Notes under the pieces: generated by a model
Databases searched by the model: none
What the model saw: the letters and a program-made list of their open reading frames with translations, nothing else
Told to the model about the DNA's origin: nothing
DNA from: VAXT01 sp964591295
Lineage (GTDB): Bacteria; Actinomycetota; Thermoleophilia; Gaiellales; Gaiellaceae
NCBI GenBank assembly: GCA_964591295.1
Contig: CAZQAG010000020.1
Coordinates: 1 to 33,217 of the forward strand
Direction of reading: 5' to 3'
DNA: 33,217 nucleotides
In this document: positions 7,426-14,533 of the stretch, piece by piece
How positions within the stretch are numbered: the stretch's first letter is position 1
Layout of the letters: each line of letters begins with the position of its first letter
Position numbers and translations under genes: made by a program

Positions 7426-7692
7426 TCAGCCCGCCCGGTTTCGTGACCACCGCTCGGTCTGCTCGCGACGACGAACCTCGTCTGCGTCAACCTCGTTCGG
7501 CGCGGGCTTCCAGCCGCTCGTACGAACAATCTCACGCCATGCCTCCTGAGCGGCCTTCAGGGAACGAAACCGGCCCAGCTCTTCCCCGCCCTTCAGGAGA
7601 TACCACTGTCCGTCGTCCGGGACATTTTCCGTAAATCGCTCGATGGAAAGGTCGAGGTCGGGAAGCACTTGTCGGTAGGGCTCACGGTTCAC
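7426..7692 (-). CDS. Small hypothetical protein
   Basis: 88 residues from GTG at 7692. It contains a short beta-rich stretch (GQWYLLKGGEELGRFRSLKAAQEAWREIV) resembling small single-domain proteins in which a strand pair is followed by an amphipathic helix. No enzymatic motif. It lies 17 bp after the 75-residue gene on the same strand, probably one transcript, and converges with the nuclease gene. Confidence 0.55.
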   Translation of the reverse strand: MNREPYRQVLPDLDLSIERFTENVPDDGQWYLLKGGEELGRFRSLKAAQEAWREIVRTSGWKPAPNEVDADEVRRREQTERWSRNRAG

Positions 7693-7709
7693 GACCCTGC
7701 CCTCCGGCC

Positions 7710-7937
7710 CTAGAGCGCCACGCCGTAGCGTTCGGCGAGCTCCGCGGCCTGCTCGGCGTCGACCTGCTCGAAGAACGACGTCCCCGGATTCACGAAATAA
7801 CGGATGAGCTCGCCGTCCTCGATCCAGTCGCGCTCGGCCGTCACGCGCTCGATCGTGTCATCGTTCGCCGCTTGGCGGCGGCGGACGAGGCCCGCTGGAC
7901 CCTGGCTCGTCCGGAAGGTGAAGTAGCTCGTCGCCAT
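7710..7937 (-). CDS. Small hypothetical protein
   Basis: 75 residues from ATG at 7937, preceded closely by GAGGA. Pattern: short beta N-terminus (TSYFTFRTSQG), basic loop, then WIEDGELIRYFVNPGTSFFEQVDAEQAAELAERYGV. No family recognised. It starts a two-gene unit with the 88-residue gene, downstream of the DGQHR gene on the same strand. Confidence 0.5.
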   Translation of the reverse strand: MATSYFTFRTSQGPAGLVRRRQAANDDTIERVTAERDWIEDGELIRYFVNPGTSFFEQVDAEQAAELAERYGVAL

Positions 7938-8004
7938 TCCTCAGGGTAACCGTGCGCCGGAAGTTCGATCCCTGCGCCCCGGCCCAACCCGATCCGTGAT
8001 CGTT

Positions 8005-9306
8005 CTACTTGGCTGCGCGCATCTTCTTGCGTTCCCCGCGCGCCCAGTCAACTAGATAGTCGGTGAGCGAACGAAGAGCACCCTGCATCGATTGCGGCGC
8101 GTTCCCTCCGGCCATGAACGCTCCGCTTCCAATCCAGAACTCGTTGTCCTCCGCGACCGGGATCTCCGAGAGTCTGGGTTCAAGAAGCTTGAACACCGCG
8201 CGGACCTCGGCCTCAGAAAACGACTCTTGGCCTTCGCCGGCTTCATTGGCACGCTTGAGGTCGTGGTAGACGCCTGCCAGGACTCGCAAGGTAGTCCCGT
8301 AGCCAAGCATTGACTCCTTCCTCAATTCCTGCGGCGTCTGCTCGTTGTTCACGATGGCGCGAAGCGGCGCAAACGAGCTGAGGAGCGTGTCGAGGAACTG
8401 CTTAACCTTTGCTCCAGCCTGAACCTCATTCTTCGTGAGTTCGTCTTCGATCCTCTTGCCGACGCGCCCTGTCACACCGATATGAACGGCCCGAACGATG
8501 TCGGCGACATTTTTGGCCCCGATGAGATTGGGGTTGCTCGCCGACATGCTCCGCGACTGACCGTCCTCGACGCGGCCCTCAAGGAGCGAGTGCTCGGTCG
8601 CAACGTCGCGGGCAATGCGGTTAACCACGTCTCGCTGGTCGGAGAAGACCTTGAAGTCCGGGCGGATGCCCTTCGCGTTGTTGGCGATGTCCGCGAAGAT
8701 CTGAATCCGATCCGTCTCAGTGGCCTCGACGATCTCAATTGTGATGTGCTCACCGCCAAGGTCTGCGATTCGATCCTTCAGCTTCTTATGTCGCTGCTTA
8801 TGCTCGGTGACCTCCGGCCCGCCATTCTTCTCCGACGTCTCGATGAGACGGAGTAGCTGGCGGCGGCGCTCGTCGATGATCTCGTCGAGCGTGTGGAACC
8901 CGAGCGTCCGGTGCTGGCCATCGACGATAAGGATGTGCTGAGTCTCGTTGCTCGGGATACTCAGCACACCGAACGAAGTGCCGTTTGCGAACCGAGCCTT
9001 CTCGTCGAACTTCAAGCTGTTGTGTTCACGATGAACGCCGACGAAGATCGACGGTGAAACCCAGGTCTTCGCGTCGCGGACGTATTCGGCAAATCGCTTC
9101 GAGCGGGGACCGTCAACCTTCCGGTTGCCATCGAGGCGCGTGTTCGGATCTGGCTTGCGGGCGATGAACGTTGGCACCTCAAGCACGGAGACGACCGTGC
9201 TGTACTGGTCGCGGCCTCCCTGCCGGTAATGGAAGGCAGGGAGCTCGAGACGGCGTGCGACGCCGACGCTCTTGAAATCCTCGGGGTTGATCTCGGCAGC
9301 AGACAA
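8005..9306 (-). CDS. DndB-like DGQHR-domain protein
   Basis: 433 residues. IVDGQHRTLGF (about residue 128) is the signature of the DGQHR/DndB group. DndB is the regulator of the dnd phosphorothioation cluster, and orphan DGQHR proteins occur in defence and mobile loci. The family's later stretch ANNAKGIRPDFKVFSDQRD is also present. The start is TTG at 9306, supported by AAGGAGG at 9312-9318 with a 5-nt spacer. A good minus-strand promoter lies at 9345-9373. No dndA/C/D/E genes are seen in the window, so a role in phosphorothioation is not supported; regulation or sensing of modified DNA is possible. Confidence 0.75.
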   Translation of the reverse strand: MSAAEINPEDFKSVGVARRLELPAFHYRQGGRDQYSTVVSVLEVPTFIARKPDPNTRLDGNRKVDGPRSKRFAEYVRDAKTWVSPSIFVGVHREHNSLKFDEKARFANGTSFGVLSIPSNETQHILIVDGQHRTLGFHTLDEIIDERRRQLLRLIETSEKNGGPEVTEHKQRHKKLKDRIADLGGEHITIEIVEATETDRIQIFADIANNAKGIRPDFKVFSDQRDVVNRIARDVATEHSLLEGRVEDGQSRSMSASNPNLIGAKNVADIVRAVHIGVTGRVGKRIEDELTKNEVQAGAKVKQFLDTLLSSFAPLRAIVNNEQTPQELRKESMLGYGTTLRVLAGVYHDLKRANEAGEGQESFSEAEVRAVFKLLEPRLSEIPVAEDNEFWIGSGAFMAGGNAPQSMQGALRSLTDYLVDWARGERKKMRAAK

Positions 9307-9344
9307 ACGGTCCTCCTTGGGCGCTGGTTTGTAATGGCGGAATT

Positions 9345-9373
9345 AATTTACCAGCTTAATCGGCGGATAACAA
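9345..9373 (-). promoter_or_regulatory. Sigma-70-type promoter of the DGQHR gene
   Basis: Reading the minus strand: TTGTTA (9373-9368), a 17-nt spacer, then TAAATT (9350-9345). Transcription would start near 9338 and give a leader of about 30 nt ending in the strong AAGGAGG site. This is an AT-rich island in GC-rich DNA. Confidence 0.65.
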
Positions 9374-9375
9374 CC

Positions 9376-9480
9376 TTAATTTAGGAGGATGGCTCCTCCA
9401 GAGCCGGTCGTGCCGTCGGTCTCCTTGACCACGAGCACGGCATCGTCGTCCGGCGACTCGCCGTCGTGAATGTCGATCAC
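9376..9480 (-). CDS. Small acidic protein coupled to the methylase gene
   Basis: 34 residues if it starts at GTG 9480, which overlaps the methylase TGA in a GTGA (9477-9480), the same coupling used at the methylase start. The protein-like pattern continues upstream in this frame for about 25 more residues (RRKPTWRPGDAIPLGHDRTLR, then VIDIHDGESPDDDAVLVV), without an ATG, GTG or TTG, overlapping the methylase C-terminus in the -1 frame. It may be a longer small beta protein reached by -1 frameshifting or a remnant of one. Confidence 0.4.
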   Translation of the reverse strand: MIDIHDGESPDDDAVLVVKETDGTTGSGGAILLN

Positions 9481-10364
9481 GCGAAGCGTGCGGTCATGGC
9501 CGAGCGGGATCGCGTCGCCCGGTCGCCATGTCGGCTTCCGGCGGCTTGCGCGTGTCGCCTTCTTGCTAGGGAAGGCGACGGCGTGATGACCAGTTCGTGA
9601 GTATCGACGTGCCGCCCTCCGGCTGCGCCGCTCGCGGTGTAGTGAACGGGAACCTCGCGGATGGTCGCCCAGTCGAACAGCTCCCGGACATAGGGGTGCT
9701 CGTCGTAGCTGAGCACCCAGCCCTCGCGTCCGACAAGGTGAGTCGCCAGCATCTCGTGCTCGTCCAGCCAGCCGCCGAGCGCGTACAGTCCTGGGCCCTC
9801 TTTGACGTACGGAGGGTCGAGGTAGACGCGCTCCGCCCACGGTACCTCCCAGAAGTTCGCTTGCCAGACCTCCGTCCTTCCGGCGAGCAGTTCATGGCAG
9901 CGCTGGATTCGCTCGCAGTCCCGCTCCGGAAACCATCGCTCATCATGCTCCGCAGTGCCCTTCCCGTCCCAGCCTCCGCGAGGGTTCTCGGATGCGCTGC
10001 CGTGCGAGTTCCGGTTGATGTAGAGCGCGATGGCCGCGCGAGCGACGTCGGTGATGTGCGGCTCGTTCTTGAAGTAGCGGAACTGCTCGACGCTCGGCTT
10101 GACGGAGAGAATCCACTCATACAGCACCGGGAGGTCTTGACCGTCCACCACGACCCTCCAGAACGCCGCGATGTTCGGGTGTAGGTCGTTGACGATGAGC
10201 TTGCAGTCCGGCAGCGCCTCCGCGACGGCGAGCATCACCGACCCGCCTCCGACGAACGGCTCCGAGTAGGTCGCGGGGTTCCCGGCGGTCAGGAGCGGGA
10301 GCAACCGAGGGAGCAGCTTTCGCTTAGCTCCGGGGTAGCTGAGCGGACTGCGGACGACGCTCAC
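9477..10364 (-). CDS. Dam-type (D12 class) N6-adenine DNA methyltransferase
   Basis: 295 residues. The N-terminal SPLSYPGAK and EPFVGGGSV (FxGGG at 37-41) form the SAM-binding motif I region, and YLDPPY (182-186) is catalytic motif IV; this order and spacing define the MethyltransfD12 (alpha) family. I chose GTG at 10364, which overlaps the TGA of the upstream gene in a GTGA. Homology seems to end near ELVITPSPS; the last 30 residues are Arg/Ala-rich and overlap another possible reading frame. No cognate endonuclease is adjacent, so it is an orphan methylase. Within a replication operon it may mark the element's DNA or protect it from host restriction. Confidence 0.85.
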   Translation of the reverse strand: MSVVRSPLSYPGAKRKLLPRLLPLLTAGNPATYSEPFVGGGSVMLAVAEALPDCKLIVNDLHPNIAAFWRVVVDGQDLPVLYEWILSVKPSVEQFRYFKNEPHITDVARAAIALYINRNSHGSASENPRGGWDGKGTAEHDERWFPERDCERIQRCHELLAGRTEVWQANFWEVPWAERVYLDPPYVKEGPGLYALGGWLDEHEMLATHLVGREGWVLSYDEHPYVRELFDWATIREVPVHYTASGAAGGRHVDTHELVITPSPSLARRRHAQAAGSRHGDRATRSRSAMTARFA

Positions 10365-10534
10365 CACCGCGCTCCCGGCGGGACGCGTTTCCGACAGAAC
10401 GGGCAGGGCAGGTAGACGCCGTGCGGCTCGCATGTCGGCCGCTCGACTACGACTGGCATCGGCCCGCCGGGCCAGACATTCGGAGCAGGCGGCGGGTACG
10501 GTATCGGCGGCGCGGGAAGCTCAATCCCCATCAT
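10361..10534 (-). CDS. Small Pro-rich protein with C-terminal zinc-ribbon-like motif
   Basis: 57 residues. A Pro-rich N-terminus (ELPAPPIPYPPPAPNV) precedes CEPHGVYLPCPFCRKRV, with a C-x2-H and a C-x2-C that could bind zinc. ATG at 10534 (or 10531) overlaps the end of the upstream gene, and its TGA overlaps the methylase GTG. Such very small linker-type proteins are common in actinophage replication operons. Function unknown. Confidence 0.55.
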   Translation of the reverse strand: MMGIELPAPPIPYPPPAPNVWPGGPMPVVVERPTCEPHGVYLPCPFCRKRVPPGARW

Positions 10535-10739
10535 CCGCTCGCAATCTCTCCTCTTTGCGACGCGCGTTGTAAGCACGCTGGCGGGCGTTGTCCGAATCGC
10601 GCTGCTGCGGCGTCCGGCGGTCACGGAGCGCCTTGACATGGAGCCGCCAGACCTCGCGGCACTCCGGGCAGCGGCAGCGATGGTAGTTGTAGCCGGAGAC
10701 CGTCCCGTGGGGCAGAACCTCAAGCGGACGCCGGGGCAT
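10521..10739 (-). CDS. Small Cys-rich HGT-GY-CRC protein of mobile elements
   Basis: 72 residues. PHGTVSGYNYHRCRCPECREVWRLHVKALRDRR matches a pattern I know from small proteins of actinobacterial phages and elements (HGT-x-GY-x-x-H-x-CRC-x2-CR), probably a zinc-binding DNA-associated unit, followed by a basic helical tail. ATG at 10739 overlaps the 3' end of the ATPase gene by 20 bases; its stop overlaps the next gene. The precise function is not known to me. Confidence 0.65.
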   Translation of the reverse strand: MPRRPLEVLPHGTVSGYNYHRCRCPECREVWRLHVKALRDRRTPQQRDSDNARQRAYNARRKEERLRADDGD

Positions 10740-11826
10740 CTTCGACCTCCTCCTCCGTCAGGTAGCGGTCCCAGGCCTCGACGAAGGCATCGCGCTTGTA
10801 GCCGCGAACGTTCTGGGCCTCCTCGGTCTCAGTGGCCGGAACCCAGACGGACATCGGGTGGATGCCGTACTGGCCGAGCATCTTCGAGAGGTCGCGGTCG
10901 GCGAGCCCGCGGCCGTAGTAACCGGCCCATCCGTCCAAGAGGTAGAGCGAGTTCAGCAACTGACTGGTTGAGATCGCCGCCGCCTCCCGGTCGGCGAGCA
11001 GCTTCCGAGTATCACTCAGCAACTTGACCTGCATCCGCTCGGTGGAGTCGACGCGCTCCTCTGACAGAATCTCGACTAGCGCGGTCCGAGCCTCGTCGCC
11101 GTAGCCGAGTGCGTCGGCGATTGCAAGCAGCGGCTCGCAGCTATCGCGCATCCGGTCCGACAGCTCTTCGGGCATGACCGGGCGGGCCTCGGCGATAGCG
11201 TCGCCGTGCTTGGACGCCCACGCTGCAATCGCATCCCGAATCGGCTCCGCGAGCGCGGCGACTTCCCGGCGGCGGAACCTCGTGATCTTCTCGCTGCGCT
11301 TCTTGCGCTGGAGCCGGATCGGGACGGAGCGGTCGGCGATCGTATCCGGGAGCACGCCGATCCCCGCGAGAACCTTCGCGCAGTAGACGCGGAAGTGAAC
11401 GACCGCGTTCGTGTTCCCGATGCAACGCGGGACGGTCGCGCCCTGCCGGTGCCCGGCGTTGATGATCGCGCGCAGCCCTTCGTAGCGCTCGGCGGACTTC
11501 GGGTTGAAGATCGCGTCGAACTCATCGAGCAGGAGGGTCGGCATACTCGCGTCGACGTGGCGGTAGACCGTCGCCTCGGACGGCGTGATGGTGAGCCACG
11601 GGCGCGGGACCAGCAACTCGGTCAGTTCGAGGAGCAGCGACTTGCCGCACTGCTTCTCCGGCGACGAGACGGCGAGATACGGGGTCTGCTCGAAGCGGTG
11701 GACGAGGTGCGCGTGGACAATCCAGAGCGCGATGATGAGCCGCTGCTCCGGGGTCGTGACGACATAGCGCTCGATGATGCCGAGCAGCTTTTCGAGTGGG
11801 CGCGGATTCGTCTGGGCAGGCAACAC
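10720..11826 (-). CDS. DUF3631-type P-loop ATPase (replication helicase-like)
   Basis: 368 residues. Walker A is SSPEKQCGKS (54-63) and Walker B is LLLDEFDAIF (98-107). GHRQGATVPRC and the arginine-rich ADRSVPIRLQRKKRSEKI with a C-terminal winged-helix-like region are features of the DUF3631 group found at the C-terminus of phage bifunctional primase-helicases. No primase domain is present, so this is the stand-alone ATPase part. GTG at 11826 is preceded by AGAGGAG, and a TATACT box lies at 11856-11851. It heads the operon with the two Cys-containing proteins and the methylase, downstream of the iteron region. Inferred role: replication of the excised element. Confidence 0.7.
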   Translation of the reverse strand: MLPAQTNPRPLEKLLGIIERYVVTTPEQRLIIALWIVHAHLVHRFEQTPYLAVSSPEKQCGKSLLLELTELLVPRPWLTITPSEATVYRHVDASMPTLLLDEFDAIFNPKSAERYEGLRAIINAGHRQGATVPRCIGNTNAVVHFRVYCAKVLAGIGVLPDTIADRSVPIRLQRKKRSEKITRFRRREVAALAEPIRDAIAAWASKHGDAIAEARPVMPEELSDRMRDSCEPLLAIADALGYGDEARTALVEILSEERVDSTERMQVKLLSDTRKLLADREAAAISTSQLLNSLYLLDGWAGYYGRGLADRDLSKMLGQYGIHPMSVWVPATETEEAQNVRGYKRDAFVEAWDRYLTEEEVEDAPASA

Positions 11827-11828
11827 TT

Positions 11829-11935
11829 GACTCCTCTAGTTGGTGTATTAAGTATACGTCGCCGAGCACGGGAAATGGTGCCCGACATAGAGACGGCGCG
11901 GTTGCCGTCGCGCCGTCCCGGAACCTAGAGGAGTC
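11829..11935. repeat. 11-bp inverted repeat around the ATPase promoter
   Basis: GACTCCTCTAG at 11829-11839 and its exact complement CTAGAGGAGTC at 11925-11935, 85 bp apart. Each arm includes an AGAGGAG that would act as a ribosome-binding site on its own outward transcript; the left arm is that of the ATPase gene. A minus-strand TATACT box at 11851-11856 lies between the arms. Confidence 0.55.
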
Positions 11936-12052
11936 CCAGTCGGATGGTAGCCGTCGGTCCGAGTTTCGCGCGTGCTGCCGTTTCCGGGCCGCATCTACCA
12001 GGTCCACTTGGTCCTGACGTTTCAGAACCGCATTCCTCCAACCTCCTCGCAC

Positions 12053-12166
12053 ACCTGGTGGACCTGGTGGACCTGGGAGAGGGGGTAGGTCAACGGCGAT
12101 TCACTCCCCAGATTCGGAGACACCTACACCTTCCAGGGTCCACCAGGTCCACCAGGTCCGCCAGGA
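12053..12166. repeat. Iteron clusters in inverted orientation
   Basis: Left cluster: two full copies and a partial third of ACCTGGTGG (12053-12061, 12062-12070, 12071-). Right cluster: the same unit in reverse complement at 12140-12148 and 12149-12157, plus a degenerate copy to 12166. Bases 12053-12073 and 12137-12157 are exact complements over 21 bp with 63 bp between them. A further copy of the core lies in reverse at 11997-12005. The core GGACCTGGT equals that of the operators at 3.7 kb. Confidence 0.75.
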
Positions 12167-12702
12167 ATATTCGGGTGCTGGCCGGGTTCCGCGGCGCGAG
12201 GTCTACCGGGGCTCGCCGAAGCAGTCCGCATCGCGACGGGGCCTGATCCTCCGGCGGAGTGATGCGGCGCGCAAGTTGTGCCCGGCCTCCCTCGGCTTGG
12301 CGCGATTCGCCGTCCCGCCGACGCCGAGTCGGGCGCATGCTGGAGGCGGTCGGCGAGCCGCCGGGATGCGCTGGGACGCGCATCCTTCAGTCGAAAGGAT
12401 GCGTCGACATACCGCTTAACCACGCCGTTTGTAGCCGTTTTGAGCCGATTCGGGCCGCTTGTAACAGCCCATCCGGCGGCTCCCGCGCGCCGGACATCGC
12501 CCTCAGGAACGCCCCGAATCGCTGCCCGTCTCATTCCCTCACGCCCGCAGGCGGCCCGATGCCCCACCAGCGGGACGCATTCGCCGCAATATCGGCTGTG
12601 GTAGCCGCGTACGGGCCGAATCGGGGCATCCGGCAGGCCCGGCGCGAGTCCGTGGCATGAGTGGCACCTATCCCGGCGGCCCGGCGATACCCTTCTAACC
12701 AT
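12124..12702 (-). CDS. Doubtful zinc-ribbon-like protein
   Basis: An open frame of 192 codons from ATG at 12702. Only the N-terminal third looks protein-like: CHSC (about residue 13) and YCGEC (about 44) are spaced like a zinc ribbon, followed by GHRAACGREGMRRAAI. The C-terminal part is low-complexity and ends in GGPGGPGGP, which is just the translation of the iterons. Its start codon and that of the plus-strand gene share CCATGG. It may be a shorter real gene, a remnant or chance. Confidence 0.25.
   Translation of the reverse strand: MVRRVSPGRRDRCHSCHGLAPGLPDAPIRPVRGYHSRYCGECVPLVGHRAACGREGMRRAAIRGVPEGDVRRAGAAGWAVTSGPNRLKTATNGVVKRYVDASFRLKDARPSASRRLADRLQHAPDSASAGRRIAPSRGRPGTTCAPHHSAGGSGPVAMRTASASPGRPRAAEPGQHPNIPGGPGGPGGPWKV
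12379..12403. other. Hairpin with 9-bp stem
   Basis: CGCATCCTT (12379-12387), 7-nt loop, AAGGATGCG (12395-12403), a perfect stem. No U-tract on either strand. It lies in the non-coding region and could be part of the replication control region. Confidence 0.5.
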
Positions 12703-13300
12703 GGCCGCTAGTCCCGCACAACGAGCCGCGCGCGAGGCCCACAAGGTCGCTGCCCTAGCGATGCGCCGTCAGGGAATGACCGCGCCAGCCGTGGCCGCCG
12801 TTCTCGGCTGCTCGGCCCGAAAGGTTCGCGAGCTGTGCGAGGGCGAATCCCTAGACCCGCCGCCCGAGCCTGCGCCCACCAAGGCCAGGCGGAAGCCGCC
12901 CCGCCGGAAGGCCCCGCGCGCCTTCAAGCGCCGCAACCAGCCCGCGCTCGGCCGCATGCTCCCGCCGATCATCCTCGACGCCTCCCCACGACTCGGCGTC
13001 GGAGGTTTCGGCTTAGCCGCGCAGGCCGTCTCCGCCTCCGGCCTCGGCCCGAACGTCCCGATCGGCGGTCAAGACGAGTTCGGTCGCGTCAAGGTCGGCG
13101 AGAAGATCGTGGACATGGGCACGACCCTCTCCCACGACGAGAAACGATATGCCGCGAGCCGCGAGGCCGACGCCGCCCGCAACGACGACTCGTGGGACGC
13201 CATGGAAATCCCCGACGACGCCGAGCGCGTTGTCCGCGAGCACGAGGACGGCAGCCTGAGCGAGTTGAATCTCCGCACCCTGGAAGTCCGCGAGCTATGA
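12701..13300 (+). CDS. HTH protein with basic linker, function unknown
   Basis: 199 residues. N-terminal helix-turn-helix (about residues 12-47: HKVAALAMRRQGMTAPAVAAVLGCSARKVRELC), then a Lys/Arg/Pro-rich linker (58-85) and a C-terminal domain of unknown type ending in acidic residues. No clear ribosome-binding site; TACCCT at 12688-12693 lies 7 nt before the ATG, which suggests a leaderless transcript. Its TGA overlaps the ATG of the next gene (ATGA). The HTH is of the type found in terminase small subunits and recombination directionality factors, but no assignment is possible. Confidence 0.6.
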   Translation: MAASPAQRAAREAHKVAALAMRRQGMTAPAVAAVLGCSARKVRELCEGESLDPPPEPAPTKARRKPPRRKAPRAFKRRNQPALGRMLPPIILDASPRLGVGGFGLAAQAVSASGLGPNVPIGGQDEFGRVKVGEKIVDMGTTLSHDEKRYAASREADAARNDDSWDAMEIPDDAERVVREHEDGSLSELNLRTLEVREL

Positions 13301-13707
13301 ACCAGCGGGATCGACAGGTCGCGACCCTCACGGCCGCAGGATTCACTGCCGACGAGTGCGCCAAGAAACTCGGGATCTCCGTCTCCACCGTCGATCGCGC
13401 TCGTGCCCGCGAGGACGTTCAGCGACTCATCGAGTCGAAGTCGGCCGCCGGACTGTCCCCGCGTGACGTCCTCGAATCCCTGCTCTACTCGACCAACGAC
13501 CAGACCCGAATGAAGGCCGCGGTCGAGCTGGCGAAGCTGCCGACCGACCCCGCCGAGTCCGATCTCCCGCCTCCGCTCCCGGAGGGCGTCGTTCGCATCA
13601 CGCGCGAGGACCATCTAGGCACGACGTCCACTCGGGTCTATCCCCTCCCGGAATGGACGGACGAGGACGAAGCAGGCGCGACGGAAGCCGCGAAGTGGAC
13701 GACCTAG
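13297..13707 (+). CDS. HTH protein, terminase-small-subunit-like
   Basis: 136 residues from an ATG that overlaps the previous stop. N-terminal helix-turn-helix (residues 2-33: VATLTAAGFTADECAKKLGISVSTVDRARA), then a helical segment with LSPRDVLESLLYSTNDQTRMKAAVELAKLP, a pattern seen in phage terminase small subunits and related DNA-binding proteins, and an acidic tail. No terminase large subunit is in the window, so a packaging role is unsupported; in satellites a small terminase alone can redirect helper packaging, but this is speculative here. Confidence 0.55.
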   Translation: MNQRDRQVATLTAAGFTADECAKKLGISVSTVDRARAREDVQRLIESKSAAGLSPRDVLESLLYSTNDQTRMKAAVELAKLPTDPAESDLPPPLPEGVVRITREDHLGTTSTRVYPLPEWTDEDEAGATEAAKWTT

Positions 13708-13803
13708 AACGCAGTCAGGCCGCCGATGCCCGCAACCTGAGCACCCGGACTCGCTCAGATTTTGGAGTGACCCAGGGGGCACCCAGATGAAAGGAGGACA
13801 TGG

Positions 13804-14253
13804 GTGACGGCAAAACAAGCAGCCAATGGTGCGGGTATGGCCCACGCGATCGCAGACCAGCTACGAGCGTACGGAGTGCGCGGCGTCCTCGTTCAGATGG
13901 CCGAGCACCGCCAGATCATCGAGCTTCGCTGCGAGATGCCGCAGTGCTACTGCCACAAGGGGCGGGGGTACTTCGAGCCGAGAACAACCCCTCTCCGCGA
14001 TTGGGCACCGTCGCCCGACCATTACCCGATCCTCAAGTCAGCCGGCGGACAACTCCGCCCCGAGAACGTCAGGCTCTCCCACGTGCTCTGCAACCGACGC
14101 GACTACGGCTGGCGGATGAAGATCAAGGCGATGCTCGCGAAGGGGATGGCGCTCGAGGAGATCGCCGAGTCGCTGAACCGCAAGGGAGTACCGACGCCGC
14201 ATGGTGGACCCCGATGGTCGGCGGCCACCGTGCGGAAAGCGTTCGTCTCATAG
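13804..14253 (+). CDS. HNH-endonuclease-like protein fused to a recombinase-type DNA-binding region
   Basis: 149 residues. GTG at 13804 is supported by AAGGAGG at 13791-13797 with a 6-nt spacer. Residues 43-97 match an HNH fold: C43 and C48, PDHYPILKSAGGQL (D72, H73), PENVRLSH (N88, H93) and CNR (C96, N97). Residues 105-149 match the end of the Recombinase domain of large serine integrases (EEIAESLNRKGVPTPHGGPRWSAATVRKAF). There is no serine resolvase catalytic domain and no room for one. Inferred: a small sequence-guided nuclease, perhaps acting at the element's origin or in packaging. Confidence 0.65.
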   Translation: MTAKQAANGAGMAHAIADQLRAYGVRGVLVQMAEHRQIIELRCEMPQCYCHKGRGYFEPRTTPLRDWAPSPDHYPILKSAGGQLRPENVRLSHVLCNRRDYGWRMKIKAMLAKGMALEEIAESLNRKGVPTPHGGPRWSAATVRKAFVS

Positions 14254-14533
14254 CGCGAGGGTCTTCTCCACGGAGCAGGCGCTCGACGAGCTCGTGCCCG
14301 ACCGCGACAAGAAGCCATGGCCCGAGCTTCGCAAGCGGCGAAGGCGCGCTACTCCCGTCCGGCCGCCCCGATCCATGAGCGCCTACCGAGGCGATTTCCC
14401 GGACGGCCCGGCCGCGGTTTCTGCCCCGAAAACGGAAACGCAAAAAAGCAGTACACGCTCGTCGTGGCGGCCACGCCGTCCCTGGCACTAGTTCGAGCTC
14501 GTCCCTGCTCCGCGTCTACGGCGCGGTCTAGGC
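14254..14533. other. Short region without a confident gene
   Basis: About 280 bp. Two plus-strand frames are open (one from ATG 14201 overlapping the HNH gene, one from ATG 14317), the first with a protein-like stretch FSTEQALDELVPDRDKKPWPELRKRRRR. Neither has a good ribosome-binding site or recognisable product. A run of A residues lies near 14428-14450. Confidence 0.35.

Larger units (their letters stand above)
11827..12700. other. Largely non-coding region, candidate origin and control region
   Basis: About 870 bp with no confident gene. It contains the ATPase promoter, three clusters of a 9-bp repeat (11996-12016, 12053-12078, 12134-12166), a 9-bp-stem hairpin at 12379-12403, and an imperfect tandem array of GCCGTTT-like units around 12420-12460. 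Position between a replication-type ATPase on one strand and HTH genes on the other, plus iteron-like repeats, suggests a replication origin. This is inference. A weak minus-strand reading frame overlaps its right part. Confidence 0.5.

Noticed and set aside
8005..9306. Complete dnd phosphorothioation system
   Set aside because: Only a DndB-like gene is visible; no cysteine desulfurase, DndC, DndD or DndE gene in the window.
11996..12166. CRISPR-like array or collagen-like coding repeat
   Set aside because: The units are only 9 bp, with no unique spacers, and the Gly-Gly-Pro codon reading is confined to the repeat itself.
11944..12246. Plus-strand frame with AGAGGAG before ATG 11944
   Set aside because: The translated sequence is low-complexity and dominated by the iterons; the AGAGGAG is one arm of an inverted repeat.
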